DNA of 12,106 nt, taken from the NCBI GenBank assembly GCA_947174455.1, contig CAMWIZ010000007.1:1-12106 (forward strand), given 5' to 3'. The DNA is from an uncultured Clostridia bacterium. GTDB lineage: Bacteria; Bacillota; Clostridia; Oscillospirales; Acutalibacteraceae. Of the stretch, positions 1 through 7,594 are shown piece by piece (the first letter of the stretch is position 1; each line of letters begins with the position of its first letter). Position numbers and translations under genes: made by a program. Below the pieces are notes generated by a model. It ran no database searches. It was not told the DNA's origin and saw only the letters and a program-made list of their open reading frames with translations.

Positions 1-70
1 AATGATACGGCGACCACCGATATCTACACCTCTCTATTCGTCGGCATCGTCAGATGTGTATATTATACAG
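1..70 (+). other. Illumina Nextera i5 adapter left on the contig end (artefact)
   Basis: The block matches the Nextera/Tn5 P5 adapter layout: bases 1-29 are the flow-cell P5 sequence, 30-37 read CTCTCTAT (the i5 index known as S502/N502), 38-51 are the read-primer linker and 52-70 the Tn5 mosaic end. It differs from the adapter as I remember it at only five positions: 21, 47, 64 and 66 (G to T) and 63 (A to T). All changes are towards T, which looks like base-calling error rather than biology. Genomic sequence should begin at about 71. Any open reading frame on the - strand reaching into this block is spurious. Confidence 0.97.
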
Positions 71-96
71 TTTTATATCTCTGTACGGAAAAACAG

Positions 97-125
97 TTGC
101 ATTTTTTTTGGATGTGTGATATTAT
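97..125 (+). promoter_or_regulatory. Candidate sigma-A promoter of the rimP-nusA-infB operon
   Basis: TTGCAT at 97-102 could serve as a -35 box (only the first three bases fit the consensus). After 17 bases comes TATTAT at 120-125 (5 of 6), preceded directly by TGA at 117-119, an extended -10 element that can compensate for a weak -35. The start site would fall near 132, about 80 bases before the rimP start codon. TATACT at 123-128 is an alternative -10 with a 20-base spacer. An extra promoter upstream of the contig end cannot be excluded. Confidence 0.45.
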
Positions 126-153
126 ACTTAAAGAAAGTAAGATATTGTTAAGT

Positions 154-190
154 AAAGGAGTGGGCAGCAAACCCGCTCCTTTGTATTTGT
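154..190 (+). terminator. Terminator-like hairpin in the rimP-nusA leader, possible attenuator
   Basis: Bases 154-164 pair with 172-182 in an 11-bp stem with one T-G wobble (161:175) and a 7-base loop (165-171). What follows, TTTGTATTTGTT, is T-rich but broken by G and A, so it is a weak U-tract. It lies between the candidate promoter and the rimP ribosome binding site (GGAGG, 194-198). It could end an upstream gene lost off the contig, or act as an attenuator of this operon. Weak U-tract terminators are the class that depends on NusA in Bacillus subtilis, and NusA is encoded by the second gene here. Confidence 0.6.
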
Positions 191-209
191 TACGGAGGGA
201 TTGGATTAT

Positions 210-689
210 ATGGCAAAAAATAAGGGCGGAAATACCGTAGAGTCGGTTTCTAAGCTTGTAGAGCCTATAGTAAACGAACTCGGTCTGAGATTGTGGGACG
301 TACGTTATGTAAAAGAGGGGGCTTCCTGGTATCTTAGAATTTTTATTGATAAAGAAACGGGCGTCACTATTGACGACTGTGAAAATGTCAGCCGTGCGGT
401 TGACGCACCTCTTGATGAGCTTAACCCTGTTGAGCAGGCGTACTGCTTGGAGGTATGCTCGCCCGGTATAGAAAGGGAGCTTGTAAAGGACGAACATTTC
501 CTTGAGTATATCGGTGCTGATATTATGGTAAAGATGATAAGACCCATTGAGGGCATTGGCAAAGAGTTTTGCGGTAAGCTGAAGGCCTATGAAAAGGGCG
601 AAATTACAGTGGAGGACCACAGCGGTGAAAATCAGGTGACCTTTAACAAAAAGGACACTGTGTATGTCAAGCTTGATGATTTTGATTGA
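210..689 (+). CDS. rimP: Ribosome maturation factor RimP
   Basis: RimP (YlxS/YhbC family) binds the 30S subunit precursor and helps its maturation. The 159-residue product has the usual length and the family signature LEVCSPGIEREL at about residues 80-91 (commonly LEVSSPGIDRPL), followed by an SH3-like C-terminal part rich in short strands. The start is ATG 210: GGAGG at 194-198 lies 11 bases upstream, whereas the in-frame TTG at 201 is only 2 bases from it and cannot be served by it. It is the first gene of the operon, with nusA 58 bases downstream, the arrangement conserved from E. coli to Bacillus. The product is cytoplasmic. A leader hairpin at 154-182 may regulate it together with nusA. 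The identification is secure from sequence and synteny. Confidence 0.95.
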   Translation: MAKNKGGNTVESVSKLVEPIVNELGLRLWDVRYVKEGASWYLRIFIDKETGVTIDDCENVSRAVDAPLDELNPVEQAYCLEVCSPGIERELVKDEHFLEYIGADIMVKMIRPIEGIGKEFCGKLKAYEKGEITVEDHSGENQVTFNKKDTVYVKLDDFD

Positions 690-747
690 TAATTAAAGCT
701 TTGCAATAAGAAGCAATAAATTACTACTGAAAGGATAGATTGGAAAA

Positions 748-2052
748 ATGAAGAAGAAAGCAGTTAATAAGCCGGACGATGCCAAAGAGTTGTACACAGC
801 TTTGCAGGAGCTTGAAAAAACTAAGGGTATTCCCATGGATTATATGCTCGACCAAATAAAAAGATCAATCTGTATCGCCTGCAAAAATAACTACGGCGGT
901 AATGACGATGTTGTGTTTAACATAGATCCCGAACAGGGAATTTTTAAGGTATATCTTCAGAAAACAGTTGTTGAGGAGGTTACCGACCCCAACCGTGAGG
1001 TTGACACAAAGCTTGGCAGAGAGCTTGATATTTATGCTGTGCTTGGCAGTAAGGTAAGAATAGCACTTGATACCAAGAATCTTGGCAGAATAGCCGTACA
1101 AACAGCAAGAAGTGTTATCCGTCAGGGTATTCGTGACGGCGAAAGGGGAATGATGCTCGCAGAGTTCCGCAGCAAGGTTCAGGAGCTTGTTACTGCTGTT
1201 GTAGAAAGCATAGACCCACGTTCGGGTGCTGCAACAATCAAAATCGGACGTTCCGTTGCTGTTTTGCCAAAGAGTGAGCAGGTCGGTTTGGATGATATAA
1301 AAGAGGGCAGCCACGTTAGAGTTTACATTTTGGACGTTAAGGAAAGCGAGAAGGGTCCTCGTGCGGTTATTAGCCGTACCCACGCTGATTTTGTTAAGCG
1401 TTTGTTTGAGTCTGAAGTTCCGGAAATTTTTGACGGAATTGTAGAAATTAAGTCTGTTGCGAGAGAAGCAGGCTCCCGTACAAAAATTGCCGTGTTCAGT
1501 AAGGACGCTGAGGTTGATGCAGTCGGTGCTTGTATCGGTTCAAGGGGTGTTCGTGTTGCTAACATCGTTTCCGAGCTTGGCGGGGAAAAGATTGATATCG
1601 TAGAGTATAAGGAGCAGCCGGAGGAGTTCATTGCTGCGGCTCTTTCACCGGCAAACGTTGTTAAGGTTGAAATTATTGACGAGGAGCTTCACTCATGCAG
1701 AGTTACCGTTCCCGACAGTCAGCTGTCGCTTGCTATCGGCAATAGAGGTCAGAACGCAAGACTTGCCGCTAAGCTGACAGGCTGGAAGGTTGACATAAGA
1801 CCTGAGAGCGGTTTCTACGGTGAGGACGATGGGCAGGACGAGGAGAATGCCCAGCCGACAGAGGATTCGGTACAGCCTGAAAATGAATCCGCAGGGGCAG
1901 AAGCGGAAATTGCACTGACCGAAGATACAGCAGAGCAAACCACACAGGCTGCCGAGGACGAAGCAGTTGTGCAGGAAACAGCGGCGGAAGAAACAGCAGA
2001 GGAGATGCCGAGTGTTGAGGAAACTGCCGTAACAGAGGAAGTTTTTGAGTAA
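748..2052 (+). CDS. nusA: Transcription termination/antitermination factor NusA
   Basis: NusA binds RNA polymerase and nascent RNA, promoting pausing and intrinsic termination. The 434 residues show the standard order: N-terminal RNAP-binding domain (about 1-140), S1 domain (about 145-210), KH1 (about 225-295) with its GxxG loop GSRG at 264-267, and KH2 (about 305-350) with GNRG at 331-334. The signatures QGIRDGERG (126-134) and NRGQNARLAAKLTGWKVDI (332-350) are typical. From about 359 to the end runs an unstructured acidic tail rich in Glu, Asp, Ala and Thr, with no recognisable helix-hairpin-helix acidic repeat. The E. coli-type AR domains are therefore absent and the tail is probably flexible. 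The ribosome binding site GAAAGGA at 729-735 is 12 bases from ATG, a somewhat long spacing. Only 18 bases separate nusA from ylxR. Confidence 0.97.
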   Translation: MKKKAVNKPDDAKELYTALQELEKTKGIPMDYMLDQIKRSICIACKNNYGGNDDVVFNIDPEQGIFKVYLQKTVVEEVTDPNREVDTKLGRELDIYAVLGSKVRIALDTKNLGRIAVQTARSVIRQGIRDGERGMMLAEFRSKVQELVTAVVESIDPRSGAATIKIGRSVAVLPKSEQVGLDDIKEGSHVRVYILDVKESEKGPRAVISRTHADFVKRLFESEVPEIFDGIVEIKSVAREAGSRTKIAVFSKDAEVDAVGACIGSRGVRVANIVSELGGEKIDIVEYKEQPEEFIAAALSPANVVKVEIIDEELHSCRVTVPDSQLSLAIGNRGQNARLAAKLTGWKVDIRPESGFYGEDDGQDEENAQPTEDSVQPENESAGAEAEIALTEDTAEQTTQAAEDEAVVQETAAEETAEEMPSVEETAVTEEVFE

Positions 2053-2070
2053 TTATTTACGAAGGGCGGA

Positions 2071-2382
2071 ATGACTGTGGTTAAAAAGAAGATACCGTTG
2101 CGAAAGTGCAGCGGCTGCGGCGAGATGAAGCCAAAGCGTGAGCTTGTGCGTGTCGTAAAGTCGCCTGAGGTTAAGGACGAAAATGGTGAGGTAATTGCCA
2201 ACAGCGAGATTTCACTTGACCTTACGGGAAAAAAATCGGGCCGAGGTGCTTATGTTTGCAGAAGTACAGACTGTTTAATGCTTGCCAGAAAGGCAAGACG
2301 GTTTGAACGTGCCTTTTCCTGCAAAATTCCCGACAGCGTGTATGATGCTATGGAAAAGGAGCTGACCGCCGGTGGACAGTAA
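2071..2382 (+). CDS. ylxR: YlxR-family RNA-binding protein (RNase P modulator RnpM)
   Basis: This 103-residue basic protein matches the YlxR/DUF448 family. It opens with the IPLRKCSGCGEMKPKREL segment (8-25) and carries the hallmark GRGAYVC at 57-63. YlxR of Bacillus subtilis has been reported to bind the RNase P RNA and modulate its activity, hence the newer name RnpM. Here Cys13/Cys16 (CxxC) and Cys63/Cys68 could form a small zinc site, an inference because streptococcal members lack these cysteines. About 20 residues between the two halves (about 31-50) make it slightly longer than the roughly 90-residue Bacillus protein. ATG 2071 follows an AAGGGCGGA stretch. The 3' end overlaps ylxQ by 11 bases, so the two are likely translationally coupled. 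Confidence 0.9.
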   Translation: MTVVKKKIPLRKCSGCGEMKPKRELVRVVKSPEVKDENGEVIANSEISLDLTGKKSGRGAYVCRSTDCLMLARKARRFERAFSCKIPDSVYDAMEKELTAGGQ

Positions 2383-2701
2383 AGCACTTAATTTTTTGGG
2401 GCTTGCCAAACGTGCCAACAAACTTACAATAGGCTGTGACAGCGTAGTAGACTCTATGGCACAGGGAAAAAGCAGTTTGGTGCTTATGGCGGGCGATATA
2501 TCCAATAATACTAAAAAGGTTATACTTAAAAATGCCAAGGCATACGGTGTGCATACAATCATAGTAAAGGGTACTAAGGACGAACTAAGCCATGCTTTGG
2601 GAAGATTAACAGCAGTTATTTCCGTTGACGATGAGGGTTTTGCAAGGGGTTTGGAACTCAAGCTTGCCGATGATAAGGAGGAATGTCAATATGATGATTA
2701 A
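2372..2701 (+). CDS. ylxQ: L7Ae/L30e-like ribosomal protein YlxQ, GTG start
   Basis: This 109-residue product is the L7Ae-family protein that sits between ylxR and infB in Firmicutes (YlxQ, also called RplGB). Family features are the opening [17 protein letters not shown] (5-21), the [13 protein letters not shown] stretch (37-49) and the mixed alpha/beta pattern. Related proteins bind kink-turns in RNA, but the exact RNA target of YlxQ is not settled to my knowledge. Translation starts at GTG 2372, inside the ylxR stop region; AAAGGAG at 2355-2361 gives a 10-base spacing and supports this start. It overlaps infB by 11 bases at the 3' end. The product is cytoplasmic and probably ribosome- or RNA-associated. 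Confidence 0.88.
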   Translation: MDSKALNFLGLAKRANKLTIGCDSVVDSMAQGKSSLVLMAGDISNNTKKVILKNAKAYGVHTIIVKGTKDELSHALGRLTAVISVDDEGFARGLELKLADDKEECQYDD

Positions 2702-5150
2702 ATACAGAGTTAATGAGGTTGCTAAGGATTTAAATGTTCCCACCAAGGACGTTATTTCCGTTTTGAACAAGTATACAGGCACTGCCAAAAAGGCACAGAC
2801 TGCTCTTAATGAGGAGGAGCTTGATATTGTGTTCGAGCACTTCACTCAAAAGTCAAAGACAGAGAATTTTGACGCTTACTATGCTTCGGCACAAAAGGAC
2901 AACAGCGATGCACAGGGTTCGTCTGTACAGACACAGGACACTGAGAAGGCCGAGAAAAATTCTGCTAAAGAGAGCAAACCGCAGAAAAATCAGGGCAAAA
3001 AGCCAAACGGTGAAAAGCAGCCGCAGAAGCAGGGCAGCCAGCCGAACAACAAGAAAAAACCTGAGCAGAAGAACACGCAAAATAACCGTGGCAGTCAAGG
3101 TTCCAACGCCACACAGAACAGTGCGGACAGTCAGAAAAGTTATATTAAGGAAGAACCTGCACAAAATACAGGAAGGCGTGGTGCAGGCAGAGTTATCGAC
3201 ACAAGAGCGGCTGTTGTTGATATAGAGAGATATAATGAGAAGTACGACAACCTTGCAAGTGAAAAGGTTAAAACAGAGAACACTGTAAGCAAGCAGAAGA
3301 TTAACCAGAAGTCACAACGCAGAGGTAAGCCGAGGAACTCACGCAAGGAAACAGAGGCAGAGCGTTTGAAGAGAATTGCAGCGGAAAGAAAGAGTAAGCC
3401 TATTACTGTGTCTATTCCGGATGAAATCGTTGTTTCCGAGCTTGCGATGAGATTGAAGGTAACTGCCGCAGAGGTTGTTAAAAAGCTGTTTATGATGGGT
3501 TCAATGGTTACGGTAAATGATGTTATCGATTTCGACACAGCGTCGCTTGTTGCTATGGAGCTTCACGCAAGGGTTGAAAAGGAGGTCGTTGTTACCATTG
3601 AGGAAAGAATCATTGATGACAGTGAGGACACAGACGACAATCTTGTTGAAAGAGCACCTGTAGTTGTCGTTATGGGACACGTTGACCACGGTAAGACATC
3701 TTTGCTTGACGTTATCAGAAAAGCAAACGTAACCGCAACCGAGGCAGGCGGTATTACCCAGCATATCGGTGCTTACCGTGTTAATATCAACAACAGGGAT
3801 ATTACTTTCCTTGATACTCCGGGTCATGAGGCATTCACAACTATGCGAGCAAGAGGTGCACAGGTAACGGATATTGCTATACTTGTAGTTGCCGCAGACG
3901 ACGGTATCATGCCGCAGACTGTAGAGGCTATCAACCACGCTAAGGCAGCCGGTGTTTCCATAATCGTTGCAATCAATAAGATTGACAAGGACGGTGCAAA
4001 CATCGACCAGGTTAAGCAGCAGCTTACAGAATATGAACTTGTTCCCGAGGAGTGGGGCGGTGACATACCGTGTATTCCTGTTTCCGCAAAACAAAATATG
4101 GGTATTGATGACTTGCTTGAAATGGTTCTTCTTGTTGCAGACATGAAGGAACTGAAGGCTAACCCCGACAGAGCGGCAAAGGGTACTGTTATTGAGGCAA
4201 GACTTGATAAGGGCAGAGGTCCTATCGCAACTATGCTCGTTCAGAACGGTACACTTAAAATAGGTGATATAATCGTTGCAGGCACAGCAGTTGGCAGAGT
4301 AAGAGCCATGACTAACTACAGAGGTGAAAGAGTTGAGTCCGCAGGTCCGTCTTATCCTGTAGAAATTACAGGTCTTGACGATGTTCCGACAGGCGGTGAC
4401 ATTTTCAATGCAGTTTCTGACGAGCGTCTTGCAAGGGAGCTTGTTGAACAGCGTAAGACAAAGGCTAAGGAAGAAATATTTAATCAGCAGACAAAGGTTA
4501 CTCTTGATAACCTCTTTGACCAAATGCAGCAGGGTGAGGTTAAGGAGCTGAAGGTAATTGTAAAGGCTGACGTACAGGGTTCTGTAGAGGCTGTAAGGCA
4601 ATCTCTTGAAAAGCTTACAAATGAGGAAGTAAGAGTTAAGGTTATTCACGGCGGTGTTGGTGCGGTAAGCGAGTCCGACGTAATGCTTGCGGCGGCATCA
4701 AATGCCATTATCGTTGGCTTTAACGTAAGACCTGATCCGGTAGCGGCTGAAAATGCAGAGCGTGACGGCGTTGATATGCGTTTGTACAGAATTATTTATG
4801 ACTGCATTGAGGAAATTGAGTCAGCCATGAAGGGTATGCTTGCACCTAAGACAAGAGAGGTTCTGTTGGGCAGAGCCGAGTGCCGTAATGTAATAAAGAT
4901 TAAGAATGTAGGATTTATTGCAGGTTCATACGTTCTTTCGGGTAAGGTTGCAAGAAATGCACAGGTTAGAGTAGTGCGTGACGGTATTGTCATCTGTGAG
5001 GATACAATGTCATCACTTCAGAGATTTAAGGATGCCGTAAAGGAAGTAGCGGCAGGCTATGAGTGCGGTATAGGACTTGAAAAGTTTGCAGACCTCAAAG
5101 AGGGCGATATTCTGGAAGCATTTATCATTGAAGAGTATAGAGAGGACTAA
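2691..5150 (+). CDS. infB: Translation initiation factor IF-2
   Basis: IF-2 is the GTPase that brings fMet-tRNA to the 30S subunit and promotes subunit joining. The 819-residue protein begins with an IF2_N helical module (about 3-55). A long Lys/Gln/Asn/Ser-rich disordered linker follows (about 60-235), then a second IF2_N module (about 236-300) and the GTPase domain. All G motifs are intact: GHVDHGKTS at 329-337 (G1), GGITQH at 353-358 (switch I), DTPGH at 375-379 (G3), NKID at 429-432 (G4) and SAK at 465-467 (G5). The remainder holds domains II, III and the fMet-tRNA-binding C-terminal domain. The start is ATG 2691, with AAGGAGG at 2675-2681 nine bases upstream; the upstream in-frame TTG at 2625 has no comparable site. 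It overlaps ylxQ by 11 bases. The linker makes it about 100 residues longer than Bacillus IF-2. Confidence 0.98.
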   Translation: MMIKYRVNEVAKDLNVPTKDVISVLNKYTGTAKKAQTALNEEELDIVFEHFTQKSKTENFDAYYASAQKDNSDAQGSSVQTQDTEKAEKNSAKESKPQKNQGKKPNGEKQPQKQGSQPNNKKKPEQKNTQNNRGSQGSNATQNSADSQKSYIKEEPAQNTGRRGAGRVIDTRAAVVDIERYNEKYDNLASEKVKTENTVSKQKINQKSQRRGKPRNSRKETEAERLKRIAAERKSKPITVSIPDEIVVSELAMRLKVTAAEVVKKLFMMGSMVTVNDVIDFDTASLVAMELHARVEKEVVVTIEERIIDDSEDTDDNLVERAPVVVVMGHVDHGKTSLLDVIRKANVTATEAGGITQHIGAYRVNINNRDITFLDTPGHEAFTTMRARGAQVTDIAILVVAADDGIMPQTVEAINHAKAAGVSIIVAINKIDKDGANIDQVKQQLTEYELVPEEWGGDIPCIPVSAKQNMGIDDLLEMVLLVADMKELKANPDRAAKGTVIEARLDKGRGPIATMLVQNGTLKIGDIIVAGTAVGRVRAMTNYRGERVESAGPSYPVEITGLDDVPTGGDIFNAVSDERLARELVEQRKTKAKEEIFNQQTKVTLDNLFDQMQQGEVKELKVIVKADVQGSVEAVRQSLEKLTNEEVRVKVIHGGVGAVSESDVMLAAASNAIIVGFNVRPDPVAAENAERDGVDMRLYRIIYDCIEEIESAMKGMLAPKTREVLLGRAECRNVIKIKNVGFIAGSYVLSGKVARNAQVRVVRDGIVICEDTMSSLQRFKDAVKEVAAGYECGIGLEKFADLKEGDILEAFIIEEYRED

Positions 5151-5179
5151 AACTTGATTTAGGATGGATATAGGGTACA

Positions 5180-5207
5180 GGCAGATTGTTTTCATAAACA
5201 ATCTGCC
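5180..5207 (+). other. Perfect 12-bp hairpin in the infB-rbfA gap, no U-tract
   Basis: Bases 5180-5191 are the exact reverse complement of 5196-5207, leaving a TCAT tetraloop. It begins 30 bases after the infB stop codon. The bases after it (GGATTACC) lack a T-run, so it is not a standard intrinsic terminator. The sequence AATCTG of the 3' arm recurs at 5218-5223, so the 5' arm could pair there instead. It may be a processing or stability element dividing the operon transcript, but the function is unknown. Confidence 0.7.
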
Positions 5208-5290
5208 GGATTACCATAATCTGTGGGAAATAGAAGGTTTATAAATTTGTTTTGTACAAAAATATAATGCGAAAATTGTAGGAGTTGAAT

Positions 5291-5662
5291 ATGGGAAGTC
5301 ATAGAATGGGAAGAACCACCGAGGATATAAAAAGAGAGCTTACCGCTGTTCTGCGTGAGCTTAAGGACCCACGTGTGGCAAACTCGATGATAAGTATAGT
5401 CAGAGTTGAGGTTTCCAACGACCTCAGCTACTGCAAGGTTTATATAAGTGCAATGGAGGGCATTGACAAGGCAAAAGAGGCGGTGAAAGGTCTTAAATCC
5501 GCAAGCGGATTTATTCGTCATGAAATTGGTGCAAGGCTTAGCCTGCGTCACGTCCCTGCAATGCAGTTTGAGGCTACCGACTCAATAGAGTACAGTGCCA
5601 ACATTTCTCGTATGCTGAATGAGCTTGATATAAAGGATGAGGGCGATGAACAGTCTGAATGA
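5291..5662 (+). CDS. rbfA: 30S ribosome-binding factor RbfA
   Basis: RbfA binds the 30S subunit near the 16S rRNA 5' helix and is needed for late maturation and cold adaptation. The 123-residue protein has the single KH-like fold of the family. It opens with a basic start (HRMGRTTEDIKREL) and LKDPRV at about 24-29, the position of the usual DPR motif. The segment IRHEIGARLSLRHVPAMQF (75-93) ends in the conserved LR-x-x-P pattern, and an acidic tail follows. ATG 5291 is chosen because AGGAG at 5280-5284 lies 6 bases upstream; the in-frame TTG at 5285 abuts that site. The 140-base gap before it is the largest in the operon and holds a hairpin. The 3' end overlaps nrnA by 17 bases. Confidence 0.94.
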   Translation: MGSHRMGRTTEDIKRELTAVLRELKDPRVANSMISIVRVEVSNDLSYCKVYISAMEGIDKAKEAVKGLKSASGFIRHEIGARLSLRHVPAMQFEATDSIEYSANISRMLNELDIKDEGDEQSE

Positions 5663-6593
5663 GATTGCTTGTTTCTTGATGAGCAGAGATAATTTTGTTA
5701 TTTTAACTCACCAGTATCCCGACGGAGATACTCTCGGCTCTGCTTTCGCACTTTGCAGGGCATTGCGTAAGCTTGGCAAAAAAGCGAGGGTAATAGTAAA
5801 CGGAGTACTTGCCGACAAGTTCGCCTTTATGTGCGATGATTTGGAGGAACAGTGCTTTGATTATGAAACCGTGATTGCAGTGGATATTGCTTCTGTGACT
5901 TTGCTTGGTGATTTAAGCGAGGAGTTTGCAGGGAGGGTTGATGCTGCAATCGACCATCATGCAATGAACAGTCCCTTTGCAAAGTACACCTATGAGAATC
6001 CACAGGCGGCAGCAAATGCCGAGAATATTTTCGAACTTATCAAGCTTATAGGTGTCGAAGTGGACAAAAAAACAGCCGACTGTATATATACGGGGTTATG
6101 TACAGATACAGGATGCTTTAAATTCTCCAACGTTACACCTCAAACAATGAGAATGGCGGCGGAGCTTATGGAGCTCGGCTGTGACAGTGCCTTGATTAAC
6201 CGTGTTATGTTTGACACAAAATCCATGGCGAGAATTCGCATAGAATCTGCCGCACTCAATACACTTGCCATGTACTGCAATAATAAAATAGCAGTGATAT
6301 ATACTTCATTGCAGATGGAGAAGGACGCAGGTGTAAGAGAGTCTGATACTGACGGAATCGCTGCGTTGCCACGGCAAATCGAGGGTGTAATAATCGGTAT
6401 TACCATTAAAGAAAAGCAGGCTGGTAAGTATAAAATCAGTGTGCGTACAACAGACGGCTGCGATGCGGCGAGTATTTGCAGAGCATTTGGAGGCGGCGGA
6501 CATCACGCTGCGGCAGGCTGTGCGATTGACGGTACGTTAGAAGAAGTAAGGGAAAAGCTTGTCACAGAAGCAAAGAAAGCTTTGTGTGGTTGA
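5646..6593 (+). CDS. nrnA: DHH/DHHA1 phosphoesterase, NrnA-like (nano-RNase / pAp phosphatase)
   Basis: This 315-residue enzyme belongs to the DHH superfamily, NrnA/YtqI type. Such enzymes degrade 2-5 nt RNAs and, in several species, dephosphorylate pAp; related members cleave linear cyclic-dinucleotide products (pGpG, pApA). All metal-binding motifs are present: H22 with D26 and D28 in HQYPDGD, D80, the DHH triad at 103-105, and D154 in TDTG. The C-terminal DHHA1 domain has GGGGHHAAAG at 282-291, which binds the RNA end. The start is ATG 5646, with AAGGA at 5633-5637 eight bases upstream; ATG 5637 overlaps that site. Its start lies inside rbfA (17-base overlap), so coupling is likely. The rbfA-nrnA-truB order is common in Clostridia. 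Which substrate dominates cannot be told from sequence. Confidence 0.92.
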   Translation: MNSLNEIACFLMSRDNFVILTHQYPDGDTLGSAFALCRALRKLGKKARVIVNGVLADKFAFMCDDLEEQCFDYETVIAVDIASVTLLGDLSEEFAGRVDAAIDHHAMNSPFAKYTYENPQAAANAENIFELIKLIGVEVDKKTADCIYTGLCTDTGCFKFSNVTPQTMRMAAELMELGCDSALINRVMFDTKSMARIRIESAALNTLAMYCNNKIAVIYTSLQMEKDAGVRESDTDGIAALPRQIEGVIIGITIKEKQAGKYKISVRTTDGCDAASICRAFGGGGHHAAAGCAIDGTLEEVREKLVTEAKKALCG

Positions 6594-6611
6594 TATTGCG
6601 GAGGAGTACAC

Positions 6612-7541
6612 ATGGACGGAGTTATTGTTGTAAATAAACCGCAGAATTTCACTTCCTTCGATGTTGTTGCGATTTGCCGCCGACTGTGCGGTCAAAGAAA
6701 AATAGGACACACAGGAACGCTTGATCCCATGGCAACAGGCGTACTTCCGCTTTTGCTCGGAAATGCGACAAAGGCACAGGACATCCTGCCGGACAGCGAC
6801 AAGGAATATGTCGCACAGTTCAAACTGGGTATAACTACCGATACGCTGGATATTTGGGGACAGGTAAAAAGCGAGGCGGAATTTGGTGAATGGACTGAAA
6901 AAATGCAGGAACTTATACCACGCTTCACAGGTAAGATAGAACAGATTCCACCCATGTATTCGGCAGTGCAGAAAAACGGTGTAAGGCTTTATGATCTCGC
7001 AAGACAGGGGATAGAGGTTGAACGTGAAAAAAGGATTGTGACAATTTCTAAGCTGGAGCTTTTAGATTGTGACGAGAAGCAGGGAACGGGAAAATTGTGC
7101 ATTGCTTGCTCAAAGGGTACATATATCCGCACTTTGATAGATGACTTGGGAAAAGAGCTTGGCTGCGGTGCTGTTATGACCTCGCTTGTCAGAACCAGAG
7201 CGTGCGGTTTCTCTTTGGAAGATGCCATTTCTCTTGATGATTTAAGGGGTCTTTCAGACGAAGGAAAGGCAAGCGAAAACACTAAAAAGCTGCTATGCTC
7301 CAGCGAAAGTCTTTTCAGAGAGTACAGGCTTATTCGGGTAAGTCCAAAGCAAACGGTACGCTTTGCAAACGGAAATCCGCTTGATATATCGAAAACATCC
7401 GTCTCAAGCAGTGCGGCGGATGGCGAGATTTTCAGAATAGGTTCAAGGACGGGTGAGTTTCTCGGACTGGGCAAAGCGGAGTGTGAAAGCGGACTGATAA
7501 AGGTGTACAAGCTTTTTCCAAACACGGAAAGCAGCGGATAA
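6612..7541 (+). CDS. truB: tRNA pseudouridine(55) synthase TruB
   Basis: TruB converts U55 in the T-loop of most tRNAs to pseudouridine and also acts as a tRNA folding chaperone. The 309 residues contain the catalytic motif GHTGTLDPMATGVLPL at 32-47 with nucleophile Asp38. PPMYSAVQKNGVRLYDLAR lies at 113-131 and KGTYIRTLIDDLG at 168-180, with Arg173 as the expected active-site arginine. Residues about 236-304 form the PUA-like C-terminal domain found in Firmicutes TruB. GGAGG at 6600-6604 lies 7 bases before ATG 6612, and the gene follows nrnA after 18 bases. Firmicutes often have ribF and rpsO next; here a lipoprotein gene follows 53 bases downstream. The protein is complete with no missing catalytic residue. 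Confidence 0.96.
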   Translation: MDGVIVVNKPQNFTSFDVVAICRRLCGQRKIGHTGTLDPMATGVLPLLLGNATKAQDILPDSDKEYVAQFKLGITTDTLDIWGQVKSEAEFGEWTEKMQELIPRFTGKIEQIPPMYSAVQKNGVRLYDLARQGIEVEREKRIVTISKLELLDCDEKQGTGKLCIACSKGTYIRTLIDDLGKELGCGAVMTSLVRTRACGFSLEDAISLDDLRGLSDEGKASENTKKLLCSSESLFREYRLIRVSPKQTVRFANGNPLDISKTSVSSSAADGEIFRIGSRTGEFLGLGKAECESGLIKVYKLFPNTESSG

Positions 7542-7594
7542 ATTCCACAGACCTGTTCTGTTGTACTAAATTATAACGTTTAAGGAGAAAAGAT

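Noticed and set aside
63..620. A 185-codon - strand reading frame at the left edge.
   Set aside because: It is antisense to rimP and runs into the adapter sequence, so it cannot be a gene.
2809..3225. Arg/Lys-rich open frame on the + strand within infB.
   Set aside because: It is a +1 shadow of the Gln/Asn/Lys-rich IF-2 linker, with no ribosome binding site and no family resemblance.
3577..3599. A perfect AAAAGGAGGT followed 11 bases later by ATT inside infB, suggesting an internal start for a short IF-2.
   Set aside because: The site is the natural coding of Lys-Glu-Val in the second IF2_N module; ATT starts are very rare and the next ATG is too far away.
3501..4649. A 382-codon open frame on the - strand across infB.
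   Set aside because: It is antisense to the GTPase domain, with Cys/Asn/Leu-rich low-complexity composition and no start signal. It reflects codon bias of infB.
5234..5268. Possible separate promoter for rbfA around TATAAT at 5263-5268.
   Set aside because: No acceptable -35 is found at 16-18 bases and no extended -10; AT-rich intergenic DNA produces such hexamers by chance.
7549..7577. Promoter for the lipoprotein gene using TATAAC at 7572-7577.
   Set aside because: The -35 position reads AGACCT, which does not fit, and a start there would leave almost no leader before the ribosome binding site.
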